Part shown: piece by piece, positions 21,123 to 31,456 of the stretch | Position numbering within the stretch: the stretch's first letter is position 1 | Layout of the letters: each line of letters opens with the position of its first letter | NCBI GenBank assembly: GCA_001600695.1 | Contig: BCKQ01000006.1 | Location: forward strand, 248,001-312,000 | Origin: Ascoidea asiatica | Taxonomy: Eukaryota; Ascomycota; Saccharomycetes; Ascoideales; Ascoideaceae | Length of the DNA stretch: 64,000 nt | Direction: 5' to 3' | Made by a program: the position numbers and the translations under genes | Notes under the pieces: generated by a model | What the model was told of the DNA's origin: nothing | Database searches by the model: none | Seen by the model: only the letters and a program-made list of their open reading frames with translations

Positions 21123-24100
21123 TCATAGACTTCTATTTCTACCATGCATTTTTTTTTGCATTCTATACATAAATAATCTTATTATACTCTTTGAAATACT
21201 TTTTTCTCCAAATAATAATAAATCTAATGTTAATCCTAAACATACAATCAATGCAATTACCAATGAACTGAAAAAAATAATATAAAATCTATAATATTCA
21301 CTAACAATATTGAATGCAAACGTATGTGGTAAATATGTATCACCAAAATCATCAAAACTTTGATCTGAATAAATTTGATTTTTATTACCATAATAAAATG
21401 TAATTAAATATTGAAATGATAATTGTTTGAATAATTTAAATATTTCAGTTTTTTTAATTCTTGAAATTTGATATATTGGATATGCTAGAAATATTATTAA
21501 TAAAGTATATGATGTTAATCCATAAAATGTTTCAGATTTTCTAATATTCATTTTTCTTTTATCAAGTTCACTTTTCTTTTCTTGATAATTTGAATAAATT
21601 AATGTTGAATTTAAATATAATATTATAAGTAATATAAATACTATTACAATTAATGCAATTGCTAATCCAAGTTCAACATTTGATAATTTTTGAATTTTAT
21701 TTGTAATATTAATAATATAAGCAATAAAAAAATAAATTGAAAATAGAATTGCATTTTTGAAAAAAATATTTAAATCATAATTTTTTTTAACAATCAATTC
21801 TCTAAAATCAAAATCATCATCATCTTCATCGATTTCTGTAATTGCTTTTCTTGGATGTTCAAGACATGATTTTTTATTTATATAATTTTGAATAGATGCA
21901 AATAAAAATGATTGAAAAATAAATTTCAAAAATAATAAACCAATTACTGTCCACCCAAATTTAAGTATATCTCTTCTAACATTTTTATGAACATCTTTTT
22001 GCTTATAATCAAATAAGAAATAACAGAAATACATTTGTCCATATTGGCACATTGTTAAAATGATTTGAATAAATGTTAGAAGAATTGATAATATTTTAAA
22101 ATGTGTTATGAAAGTATCTTGATTATCATAAATATTTGAACTTGATTTCTTTTTTGAATATAAAATTTTATTAGCTAAATTTTTAAAAAAATTTTCATTT
22201 AAACATAGATATAAAAGTACAATTATTACAATTGAATAAACTTCACCGAATATTAATGTTGAAAAATTTGAAATTAATGTTCTTTTTGGAAATTGTAAGA
22301 ATGTTTTTAGATGTTTATCAAAACTTATTAAAAATTCATATGGTATATTATCACCCATAATTGATGTGAAGTTTTTTTGATTATTATAAAAAATTGATTC
22401 GATTATAATAAATGCAATACTTAAAATAATTGAAGAAATAATAAAAATGAAATTGAAAGACTTAATTTTATTTGCTAATTTATAAATTTCTGGATTTGAT
22501 TGTTGTGAATAATCTTTATTAATTGAATTTGAATTTGAATTATCTTTTTTATTAACTAGTAATTCATTTGTATCATTATGATTGAAAATTTGATTTGAAG
22601 GACTTGGTTCTCTATTAGCAGTATTTAAAATTGAATTATCATCATCATCTTCAGGTAAAAATCTTAAGGATCTTTGACGTGAATATTCTAAATCTCTTAA
22701 AGAATCGTTTGGATTCAAAGAATTCAAATCTGGATTTGGAATACTTTTTTTAGTAAATTCATTTAATTCAAACGAATTTTGATTCATTTGATTATTTTTT
22801 TTCGCTAAACCTCTTGAAGAAAAAGAATTATTTTTTTTTGGAGTAAACTTAAAAAATCTTGTATAAGATTTTGAAAAAATATCTTTTAAACCATTATTAA
22901 AATTCATTATAACTTTTAAAGACATAATAATATTTAAAATTAATAAAAGAAAATAAAATAAGAAATAAACTTTCATAATAAAGAATTTAATTGGATATTG
23001 ATGAATTGATCTTAATTTAAAAATAATCAAAATCTGACTAAAATTAAAGAAAATATAAAATGAATTAAATAAAACACCAGTAATAAATAAACCATAAAAT
23101 TTTTCAAAACTTGCAAAAAAATCTTGTAAAATTAAATAAAATGGAGTTAAGAATATTAAAAATATATGAAAATTTGAAGAAGCAGTTGATGAAATCATAT
23201 CAACAAATAACAAATTGAAAACCATTGAAGTAAAACAACTTAAAGTTAAAGAAGCTCTATGAATTTGAAAATTATATAAGATTTTTTTTTTTGAAAAAGA
23301 TGAATTACCTAAATCATCATAAGATTCATTAACTATGGCCTTTTTAGCATAAAACCAAAAGAAGATTAATTGAACTAAAGCAGTTAAACCAGAAAAGGCA
23401 ATTAATAAATATGAGAATACTTTAAATAAATGATCATAATAACTAGTATTTATAGAGTCATTCCAAATTTGAGTTGTATTTGAAATTGAAAATGAAGTTG
23501 CAGTACCATTATATAAAAAAGCAGAGAAAATTAAAACTAAAATTAAATAAATTAATAAAAATATAACTTGGATCATATTTTTAGAATGAATTGACAAAAA
23601 AGTTACAATAATTTGAAAAATTTTTGCAAACATTAAAATTATTGTTGGTAAAAAAATATCAATTGGAGTTGAAATATCTAAAGACATTGAAGTATATTGT
23701 TCAGGATTTGTATTTTTTAAAAAATTTGCAGTTGCATAATATGGTATAAATAAATATTTTGAAGCAGAAAAAGTTGTATCTAAAGTTACAGATCTATAAT
23801 TCCTTGAAATTAAAACAATTTTATCTAACATTACACATTGAAAAGGAATTGATAAAATTACAGAAATTACAGAATTTAAGAAAAAAATTAATAAAATTTT
23901 ATTTGATTTTAAACCTTCAAAATATGAAAATTTATTTCTTTTATTATTATTTTTATTTGAATTTAAATTTGATTTTGAATTTTGTTTGATTAAAGTTTCC
24001 TTTGTTAATTTTGTATCAGTAGTTGGAGTTAATGGAATATTTTTTTTATCATTTGATAAATAATCATTGGAATTAATTAATTTTCTTGAATGTAAATCAG

Positions 24101-24428
24101 TTTTTGTAAAAATTTCATCATCTGGACTATTAATATTATTATTATGATTATTTGGATTGATAAATCCATCATTTTGTTGATTTAAAGGATTTTGAAGTTT
24201 TCTAATATCTAAATCAGATTCAAAAATAGCATCAAAATCATCATTATCAGATTTATTCAAATCATTATTTGAAAAATCTTTTAAATCTTTTAATTCATCA
24301 TTTTTCTCATCATTTTCAATATTATTTCCTTTTTCAATATCATTTTGTTTCAGGAATGGAGTATTTATTGATAAATCTGGTGATTTGAAGAATCTTTCTT
24401 CATCATCCTCAGCTCCTTTTAAACTCAT
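21123..24428 (-). CDS. Large multi-pass membrane protein of unknown function
   Basis: I do not recognise a family. Residues 1-175 are polar, acidic and Asn-rich (no signal peptide). Then come about sixteen hydrophobic segments in two sets of roughly eight, separated by a polar Asn/Ser linker (about 535-665). Each set starts with one helix (ILLIFFLNSVISVILSIPFQ; FIFIISSIILSIAFIIIE) followed by a long 70-90 residue loop before the next helix, which suggests two related halves. In the second half an acidic cytosolic loop (ITEIDEDDDDFDFRELIV) precedes more helices. The C-terminus is basic (RMQKKMHGRNRSL). The open frame of 3.3 kb in such AT-rich DNA shows that it is a real gene. It could be a transporter or a plasma-membrane sensor; the sequence does not decide. 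Confidence 0.85.
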   Translation of the reverse strand: MSLKGAEDDEERFFKSPDLSINTPFLKQNDIEKGNNIENDEKNDELKDLKDFSNNDLNKSDNDDFDAIFESDLDIRKLQNPLNQQNDGFINPNNHNNNINSPDDEIFTKTDLHSRKLINSNDYLSNDKKNIPLTPTTDTKLTKETLIKQNSKSNLNSNKNNNKRNKFSYFEGLKSNKILLIFFLNSVISVILSIPFQCVMLDKIVLISRNYRSVTLDTTFSASKYLFIPYYATANFLKNTNPEQYTSMSLDISTPIDIFLPTIILMFAKIFQIIVTFLSIHSKNMIQVIFLLIYLILVLIFSAFLYNGTATSFSISNTTQIWNDSINTSYYDHLFKVFSYLLIAFSGLTALVQLIFFWFYAKKAIVNESYDDLGNSSFSKKKILYNFQIHRASLTLSCFTSMVFNLLFVDMISSTASSNFHIFLIFLTPFYLILQDFFASFEKFYGLFITGVLFNSFYIFFNFSQILIIFKLRSIHQYPIKFFIMKVYFLFYFLLLILNIIMSLKVIMNFNNGLKDIFSKSYTRFFKFTPKKNNSFSSRGLAKKNNQMNQNSFELNEFTKKSIPNPDLNSLNPNDSLRDLEYSRQRSLRFLPEDDDDNSILNTANREPSPSNQIFNHNDTNELLVNKKDNSNSNSINKDYSQQSNPEIYKLANKIKSFNFIFIISSIILSIAFIIIESIFYNNQKNFTSIMGDNIPYEFLISFDKHLKTFLQFPKRTLISNFSTLIFGEVYSIVIIVLLYLCLNENFFKNLANKILYSKKKSSSNIYDNQDTFITHFKILSILLTFIQIILTMCQYGQMYFCYFLFDYKQKDVHKNVRRDILKFGWTVIGLLFLKFIFQSFLFASIQNYINKKSCLEHPRKAITEIDEDDDDFDFRELIVKKNYDLNIFFKNAILFSIYFFIAYIINITNKIQKLSNVELGLAIALIVIVFILLIILYLNSTLIYSNYQEKKSELDKRKMNIRKSETFYGLTSYTLLIIFLAYPIYQISRIKKTEIFKLFKQLSFQYLITFYYGNKNQIYSDQSFDDFGDTYLPHTFAFNIVSEYYRFYIIFFSSLVIALIVCLGLTLDLLLFGEKSISKSIIRLFMYRMQKKMHGRNRSL

Positions 24429-25784
24429 TATTGAATAAGTTTTCTTCGTTTTGATTGAATTAAATGAACTTTCTTAATTGAAGTTAAAGAATGTGATAAA
24501 AAAAACAAATCCTAGAGTATTATTGGAAAGAATAGAAAACTTATTATCAACATTTAAAGAAAATAATAAGAATAATCAATGAGAAAATCCGAATATAAAT
24601 ATATAAATAAGATTATTATAATACATTGTCATATTCATTTTGGTAAAATTGGATTACAGTGGATAAATAGAATAAATTTTATATGGTAAAAAGGCAAAAG
24701 AATTTAGTAATTGGTATAGCCCTTTAGAGAAGCTAAATCTGGAAAATCTAAGCTTTGAGAGTCTCCTTTTCTACGGTAAAATACGAAGGAAGCTTCAACG
24801 CGAGACCTCGCAGCAGATGCAAAAGCAGAAAAGTCACCTCCATTTTCGGGGTCGGGGAGGCTGTTTGTGGCTGGCCAATGACAATGTGTGGCAATGTATG
24901 GCTATTTTTAGATTATTTGTGGCAACTGATGGAAGCAATGCAGGGTAGAAAAGTGCATGTAACAGTATTAGGCAGTGCTATGTACATGTACCAGAGTTGT
25001 GGATTTATCTCCTCTGCATGGATTAGGTAAGTTATTATATAATTAACAGTTTGAACCAGAACTGTGGATGACAAAAATATGCATTTAGAGCTTGCTTGCC
25101 ATGATAATAAAGCTTTAGGTATTTGTATGGGAATAAGCACTCCACTTTCAAGTGTCACTCTTGTTGACATTTTGTAAAGTAATATTCAAATAAAGGGTTA
25201 GTGAAATAAAGCATTATTAGAATATCAATAGAATATTAAAGAAATGTAAAGAAATATTCTAATAAAAAAATGCAAATAAAAATTCAAACTAGCTCTAAAC
25301 TTGGGATCCTTTAAACCAAATCACCTTATTTGATCACTGTTAAGAATCTTCACAATCTTCCCATATTATTTTATCAAATCAAATCAAATAAAATTAATAA
25401 AATCAAGAATTAATAGGCAATAAAAATTAGAATCAAAATGAATAAATTCAATCATAAGATTTTTGTCCTTACTTAACATACTGTAGTATTAAAATTAGTT
25501 TTAGAAAATGAATTGAATTGAAATGAATTGAATCTTCTACGTATTTGGATTCATCGTATTTAAATTCATCGTATTCTCTTCAATTAAAAATTATTCATAC
25601 TCGTTTTAATATTCTTTTCTTTATCTTCATAATTAATTAAATTCAAATATTTCAATTACATCAATTAATCAATCAATTAATCAGATAATCAATCAACTAA
25701 ATACCTTATTTTACAAATATTCTTATAACATTATACAATTATACTTTTATTCTTTAAATTAATAAAAAATTAAATTAAATCAAA
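24429..25784. other. Divergent intergenic region with a GC-rich island
   Basis: The stretch about 24740-25180 is clearly GC-richer than its surroundings. It contains a GTACATGTAC palindrome (24982-24991), three TGTGGC cores (about 24860-24925) and AACTGTGG (25060-25067), a Met31/32-like core. A 91-codon plus-strand frame and an 85-codon minus-strand frame there have no domain features and overlap each other; I leave both out. From 25500 to 25570 short imperfect repeats of CGTATTT..ATTCAT occur. No RNA gene is recognised. Confidence 0.4.
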
Positions 25785-26012
25785 ATGTTTTCAACTAATT
25801 CAAATCAATTCACTTCAAAAAGATTTATTTCAAATGTTTCTAAAACAACTTCTCATGCAACAAATTCTTCATTATCCCCAAATGTTAAATTAGCTTTAAC
25901 TGTATGTTTAGGTGGTTGGGCTCTTGGTGCTATGGCAATGTCAAAATATTATTATAAACAATCTCCAATGAAAAAAATTTATGATCATGCTGAAGCTCAA
26001 GCAAAATATTAA
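25785..26012 (+). CDS. Small putative mitochondrial membrane protein (75 aa)
   Basis: The family is not recognised. Residues 1-32 form a Ser/Thr/Asn-rich basic presequence without acidic residues (MFSTNSNQFTSKRFISNVSK), typical of mitochondrial import. One membrane helix (VKLALTVCLGGWALGAMAM, about 34-52) follows, then SKYYYKQSPMKKIYDHAEAQAKY, a polar basic tail. The overall layout (presequence, one Gly-rich helix, basic then amphipathic tail) resembles small accessory subunits of respiratory complexes or the ATP synthase. No specific subunit can be named. A good start context (AAAATG) and a codon pattern like the neighbours support it as a gene. Confidence 0.6.
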   Translation: MFSTNSNQFTSKRFISNVSKTTSHATNSSLSPNVKLALTVCLGGWALGAMAMSKYYYKQSPMKKIYDHAEAQAKY

Positions 26013-27298
26013 TTCTATTCATAATGTTATTGATTTTCTATCTTAATTTTATCTTTTACGACTAAACGTTTATTTTTTTTTTTTTTTCTGTTTTTACCTT
26101 TCATTGCTAATTTTTTAAATTATTATTTTTTCTTTACTGTTTGTACTCTCTAATATTCTAATTCCATTTTCATTTTGGATTTTTTATATACTTTTATCTA
26201 ATATATAATCATTTCTTAATGATTTCATAATCTTATTCATTATTTTCAATTCTTTCTCAAACTGTAAATTTAAATAAAATAAACTCTTTAAAGCTTTAAC
26301 ATGAATTCAAATTCGGAAATTTTTGATTGATTTGTTATATCAATTAAAGTTCAATCGTGTAATAGAAGAATATAATAACTTTTCATAACTTTTAAAACAA
26401 TTGTTTTTATTTTAATTGCAGACAGATTCCAAGAAATAATAGACCCAGTTGATAATGTACTTAGTTAAGTATGGCAATTACAGCTTGATCTCAAATGCCT
26501 AAAATAATAATTAATTTAACAGTTATGTTATTTGTAGCAGAAAGTGGATTGCCTGATTCAGAAGCAGTTCGGATTTCATTTTATTTAAGAGGGTTTATCC
26601 GTTTTTGGAAATCCAATTTGATATGCGTTGAGAGGCATTTGGTGAGAATTTACTATCGGGAATAACTTTCTTAATACGACAAATAATCAGAAAGTTTTTC
26701 CGAAATTTTTTCATATTATTTTAAGCTTTGGAAGTATCCACATGCAAAGCACTCTCCTGTGCACGCAGTTATAATAATGTATAGCTATTTCCGACTTTTT
26801 TTTTTGACAGAACTTATCATGTGATTCACAAAAAAAACTCGTGATATTACATAAGTTCTATGAGAGTTTTTGTGGGCTCTTAGAATTGTTCCGCGGGTAA
26901 TGTCCAAAAAACCGTGCTCCGGTTTTTTAAACGGCATTAAACGTCAATTGGCATTTTTTGTCTTAGAAAAAATTAGTGAATTTTCTTCCGGCAGTAAAGC
27001 TTGCATTTTTATTATTGTTATCAACAAAGAAATATGGACTTCTTTCAATATTCAAAAGCCTGGAATTTGATAGGAATTTGATAGGAATTTTATTGAAATT
27101 CTATTGAAACTAAAATAAAATATAAAATAATCATTAAAATATATTTGAATTCTTCTTTTTTTTTTCCATTTACATTTATTTTTTTTCATTTTTATTGTTT
27201 ATTACATTCAATTCAGTTCAGGTTGGTTTCTCATCTAAAAATATTATTAATACAAACTTGTATTAAAACAATCTTGTTTTAATTCATATAGAATAGAA
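26013..27298. promoter_or_regulatory. TRK1 upstream region with E-box and CCGCGG sites
   Basis: This is a tandem-gene spacer of about 1.29 kb. A GC-richer island at 26560-26960 contains TTATCCG (about 26597), CATGTGAT (26818-26825), ACTCGTGAT (about 26838) and TCCGCGGG (26890-26897). A 66-codon frame at 26870-27070 has no family features and is left out. The remainder is AT-rich. Confidence 0.45.
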
Positions 27299-30200
27299 AT
27301 GCCATTCTATTCAATTCATGATGTTAAAAAAATCATCAATTATAAATATAAAACAAGTTTAAAACCATTATTGAAAAAATATCTTTTTCCAAATTTTATC
27401 TCTGTTCATTATTTTTATATAATTCTGATGACTTTCTTAGGCTCATTTTTAATTTTAGTTTCAAATCCTTCAAAAGATTTTTATTCTTCAGATTCCAAAA
27501 AGAGAATAAAATATATTGATGCTTTATTTTTTAGCGCTTGTTCAACAACTCAAGCTGGTTTAAATCCAATTGATATCAATAAATTATCAATTTATCAACA
27601 ACTTATACTTTATATAATTTGTATGTTGACAACTCCAATTTTTATTCATTCTGCTGTTTGTTTTTTTAGACTTTATTGGTTTGAAAAATTTTTTGATAAT
27701 ATTAAATTTACTTCAAAATTAGATCATACTTCAAGAAGAAATATGACTTTAGCAAATCAAAAGACTTTGAATCAAAATTCAATTTCTAATATTAATATAA
27801 ATATCAATGATATTCCTTTAGAAAATTTAAATCATCAAAAATTTCAGTCTTCCAATAATGATATACATCCTCAAAAAAATAATACAGAAAATGATAACTA
27901 TAATAATACTAATGATAATGATAATGATAATATAGATATAAAATCTTCTTTAGAATCATCTTCTTTAACAAATAATGATATCGATACTCAAAATATTAAT
28001 CAAATTAATAATAAAAATGAGGATTTAAGTCAAATTATTCAAAATAGAGATATTAGATTTGCAGAAAATTTACCACATCCTTCAAAAAATAAAAATAATT
28101 CTCTTTCGAATAATCAATCTCAAAACAATCCAAATTCAAATTCTCATTCAAATCATAATAGAAGAAAATCTTTTAATCCAAGTGATATGTATTTATCAAT
28201 TGCAATTTTACAAAATAAATTAAAATCAAAAAATATTTCTCCATCTGAGTCAATTAATCAAAGTAATGAATCTTTAAATTATATACCACATTTGAACTCA
28301 AATTCTGATTTAGATAATGGTCCTGCTTTAGTTATTAAAGGTCCTGCTGAAAGAGAAGAAGAAAAATTAAGAAAAGAAAATTTAAATAAACTTAAAAATA
28401 AAAAAAATAAAAAAATTAATCAAAGACATAAAAGAATTTCAAATAGAATTGAAAAATTAAGATCAAGAAAAAATTCAATAAATTTTCATTATAGAAAACC
28501 ATGGATTTCAAAAGATAATAATAATAATAAAAATAAAAATTCAAGAAGAAATTTTAGAAAAAATTCAATAATGACTGATAATTCTGTTCATATTGCAATT
28601 GATGATTCAATTAATGATATTTCAATATCTGATAATAATAATGATCTTCAATTTAATCCACTTAATCCACTTAATCAACTTCAAGGTCATAATCTAAGCC
28701 AAAATAATGAATATGATGAAGATGAAGATGAAGAATATGATGAAGAAGATGAAAGTGAAAATGAAAGTGATAGTGATAGTGATGATTATGACAGTAATAG
28801 TAATAATGGAAGTGGAAGCGGAAGTGAAAGTGATTTAGAAGAGTCTGATTTAAGTTTAGATGATAATGAAGATAATATTCAATCTTTATCTAATAATAAC
28901 AATCAAATTGGAAATTCATTTTCAAATCAAACTACTATTATAAATAGTACAAATACTCCTAACTCTGATAATTCAATTATAGATAAAAATAATAATATTA
29001 AGAATAAAAATAGTAATGGTGGATTTGATATTTCTTCAAATTACACAACTGCTCCAAGCAGTAATAATACAAGTATAAAAATATTTGATCCTCGTGATTA
29101 TTCATCAAATAATCATAGTACTGATACTAAAAATAATACTAATGAAACTGATGATGATAATGATGATTTTAATAATAGCAGTAATGATAGTTTCAGCAAT
29201 AAATTACCTCCAATAGAAAGACAATTAACTGAAATTATTAAACCTTCAATTGATCAAATTAATAATAAAAAATTTCTAAAAAGATCTGCAACTTTAGAAG
29301 TTTTACCAACTAAAATTAAAAACAAACATTCAAAAGTTAAAAAATCTCCAACTTTTGAAAATTTTGTTAAAGAAAAATTAAAATCTTCTAATGGTGGTAT
29401 TAAGAATAATAATAATAATAATATCAATAATAATAAACAAAATTATGAAGAAAAAAGTTTAAATTTTAAAGATGATAAAGATGAAATTTTGGCTAGATAT
29501 TCAAAAAAGCGTAATCAGCAACGTAAAAGATCTAAAAAATCAAGAAAAGATATATCATCAAGAAGACCAAGATTATCCTCTTATAATTTTCACTCAGCTA
29601 AAACTATTTCAAATGCTTTGAAAAGAAAGTATACAACTGATTCCTCAATTTTTGATGGAGATTCTATAAAAACTAATAAATTTAATCCAAATTATTTATC
29701 TTGGAATCCAACTCTTGGTAGAAATTCTACATTTGTAGATTTAACTGAAGATCAAAAACAAGAATTAGGTGGTGTTGAATATAGAGCAATTAAATTATTA
29801 GTTAAAATTTTGTTAATTTATTATGTTGGTTTTCATGTTTTATCATTACTTTTTTTCTTACCTTGGATTTCAGCAATGAAAAATCATATAAATTATCTTA
29901 AAAGTTATGGTGTTAATTTTGTTTGGTGGGGATTTTTCACTTCAGCTTCAATGTTTAATGATTTAGGTTTTACTTTAACTCCAGATAGTATGTCATCTTT
30001 TAGTCAGTCTGTTTTCCCATTACTTGTTGGAAGTTTTTTTATTGTAATTGGTAATACTGGTTTTCCAATTTTTTTAAGATTCATAATTTGGTCATTATTT
30101 AAAATTGCTCCTGAATTATCTTTAATTAAAGAATCTTTAGGATTTTTATTAGATCATCCAAGACGTTGTTTTACATTATTATTCCCAAAAGTTCCAACAT

Positions 30201-30976
30201 ATTGGTTATTATTTGTTTTAATTGTATTAAATGCAATTGATGTAATTTTATTTATTATATTAGATTTAAATAATTCTTCAATTGATTCAATTCCTGTTGG
30301 CTATAGAGTTTTAGATGCTTTTTTTCAAGCTTTTAGTACAAGAACAGCAGGTTTTACAGTTGTTGATTTATCAAAATTACATCCTTCAGTTCAAGTTAGT
30401 TATATGTTAATGATGTATATTTCAGTTTTACCGTTAGCTATTTCTATTAGAAGAACTAATGTTTATGAAGAACAATCATTAGGAGTTTATGGAAAACCAG
30501 AGGAAGAAGAAAGTGTAACAGATATTGAAAAAGTTCCAAAAACTTTTATTGGAGCACATTTAAGAAAACAATTATCATATGATTTATGGTTTGTATTTCT
30601 TGGATTATTTATTATATGTATTGCAGAAGGTGATAAATTAAGTGATGATTCACAAACAGATTTTACAATTTTTCAAGTTTTATTTGAAATTGTTTCTGCT
30701 TATGGTACAGTTGGATTATCATTAGGATATCCAGATACTACTACATCATTTTCTGGACAATTTACAACAGTTTCAAAATTAGTTATAATTGCAATGGTTA
30801 TTAGAGGAAAACATAGGGGTTTACCGTATGCTATTGATCGTGCTATAACATTACCTTCAGATAAATTAATGAGAAGAGATGCAGTTCAAGCTTCACATGC
30901 ATTGCATAGACAAGTAACATTAAATCGTATCAATAGTTCATTAACAAATGAACGTGAACGTACTAATGATTTTTAA
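27299..30976 (+). CDS. TRK1: High-affinity potassium transporter Trk1/Trk2
   Basis: Trk1 is the plasma-membrane K+ uptake system with four M1-P-M2 modules. P-loops are visible in order: SACSTTQAGLN (about residue 80), FTSASMFNDLGFTLTPDS (about 880), FSTRTAGFTVVDLS (about 1012) and VSAYGTVGLSLGYPD (about 1132), each with its filter glycine. GNTGFPIFLRF follows module 2, and the C-terminal IRGKHRGLPYAIDRAI is the conserved Trk signature. Between modules 1 and 2 is a very long cytosolic loop (about residues 150-820), rich in Asn, Ser and Asp with basic patches; S. cerevisiae Trk1 also has its long loop here. Length 1225 aa versus 1235 in S. cerevisiae. Confidence 0.96.
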   Translation: MPFYSIHDVKKIINYKYKTSLKPLLKKYLFPNFISVHYFYIILMTFLGSFLILVSNPSKDFYSSDSKKRIKYIDALFFSACSTTQAGLNPIDINKLSIYQQLILYIICMLTTPIFIHSAVCFFRLYWFEKFFDNIKFTSKLDHTSRRNMTLANQKTLNQNSISNINININDIPLENLNHQKFQSSNNDIHPQKNNTENDNYNNTNDNDNDNIDIKSSLESSSLTNNDIDTQNINQINNKNEDLSQIIQNRDIRFAENLPHPSKNKNNSLSNNQSQNNPNSNSHSNHNRRKSFNPSDMYLSIAILQNKLKSKNISPSESINQSNESLNYIPHLNSNSDLDNGPALVIKGPAEREEEKLRKENLNKLKNKKNKKINQRHKRISNRIEKLRSRKNSINFHYRKPWISKDNNNNKNKNSRRNFRKNSIMTDNSVHIAIDDSINDISISDNNNDLQFNPLNPLNQLQGHNLSQNNEYDEDEDEEYDEEDESENESDSDSDDYDSNSNNGSGSGSESDLEESDLSLDDNEDNIQSLSNNNNQIGNSFSNQTTIINSTNTPNSDNSIIDKNNNIKNKNSNGGFDISSNYTTAPSSNNTSIKIFDPRDYSSNNHSTDTKNNTNETDDDNDDFNNSSNDSFSNKLPPIERQLTEIIKPSIDQINNKKFLKRSATLEVLPTKIKNKHSKVKKSPTFENFVKEKLKSSNGGIKNNNNNNINNNKQNYEEKSLNFKDDKDEILARYSKKRNQQRKRSKKSRKDISSRRPRLSSYNFHSAKTISNALKRKYTTDSSIFDGDSIKTNKFNPNYLSWNPTLGRNSTFVDLTEDQKQELGGVEYRAIKLLVKILLIYYVGFHVLSLLFFLPWISAMKNHINYLKSYGVNFVWWGFFTSASMFNDLGFTLTPDSMSSFSQSVFPLLVGSFFIVIGNTGFPIFLRFIIWSLFKIAPELSLIKESLGFLLDHPRRCFTLLFPKVPTYWLLFVLIVLNAIDVILFIILDLNNSSIDSIPVGYRVLDAFFQAFSTRTAGFTVVDLSKLHPSVQVSYMLMMYISVLPLAISIRRTNVYEEQSLGVYGKPEEEESVTDIEKVPKTFIGAHLRKQLSYDLWFVFLGLFIICIAEGDKLSDDSQTDFTIFQVLFEIVSAYGTVGLSLGYPDTTTSFSGQFTTVSKLVIIAMVIRGKHRGLPYAIDRAITLPSDKLMRRDAVQASHALHRQVTLNRINSSLTNERERTNDF

Positions 30977-31456
30977 TTCAAAATTTTTTTATTTTTTTTT
31001 TATCAATTTTTTTTTATGTTTTTTCATTTTCTTTTTATGTTTTTTCATTTTTTTTTTTTATTTTCTTTTATTTTCTTCATCGATGTTGGGATGCTAATAT
31101 TTTTTAATACTTTTTTAAAGTGTTGACTTTCCAGTTAGGTAATTTGGTTTCTTTGAAATTCTCCTGTATTATATATTATATATATATTTTTTCATTCTTT
31201 AATCTTTTTTTACAATTTTCAACTCATATTTTTCAGTTCTTTATCTATTATATAGCCATTTGGATTTTCTTCCTAGATTCTTAGCTTTTTAAGTTATGTT
31301 TTAAAAACGGCATTTATTTAGTAATTTTTTTTTTATCTGGTCATGTTTTTTAATCTTTTTATTTAATTTTTATTTTTATTTTATAGATAAAGTCATAGTA
31401 ATATATATTTAATTTAATTAGGTATGTAAAAGGTATGGGTAGATATTGTATATTAA
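30977..31456. other. Convergent intergenic region (TRK1 / OPY2)
   Basis: This spacer is AT-rich with several long T-runs directly after the TRK1 stop. Nothing else is recognised. Confidence 0.5.

Noticed and set aside
24755-25170. 91-codon plus-strand and 85-codon minus-strand frames
   Set aside because: They overlap on opposite strands in a GC-rich upstream island and show no conserved features; higher GC alone reduces stops.
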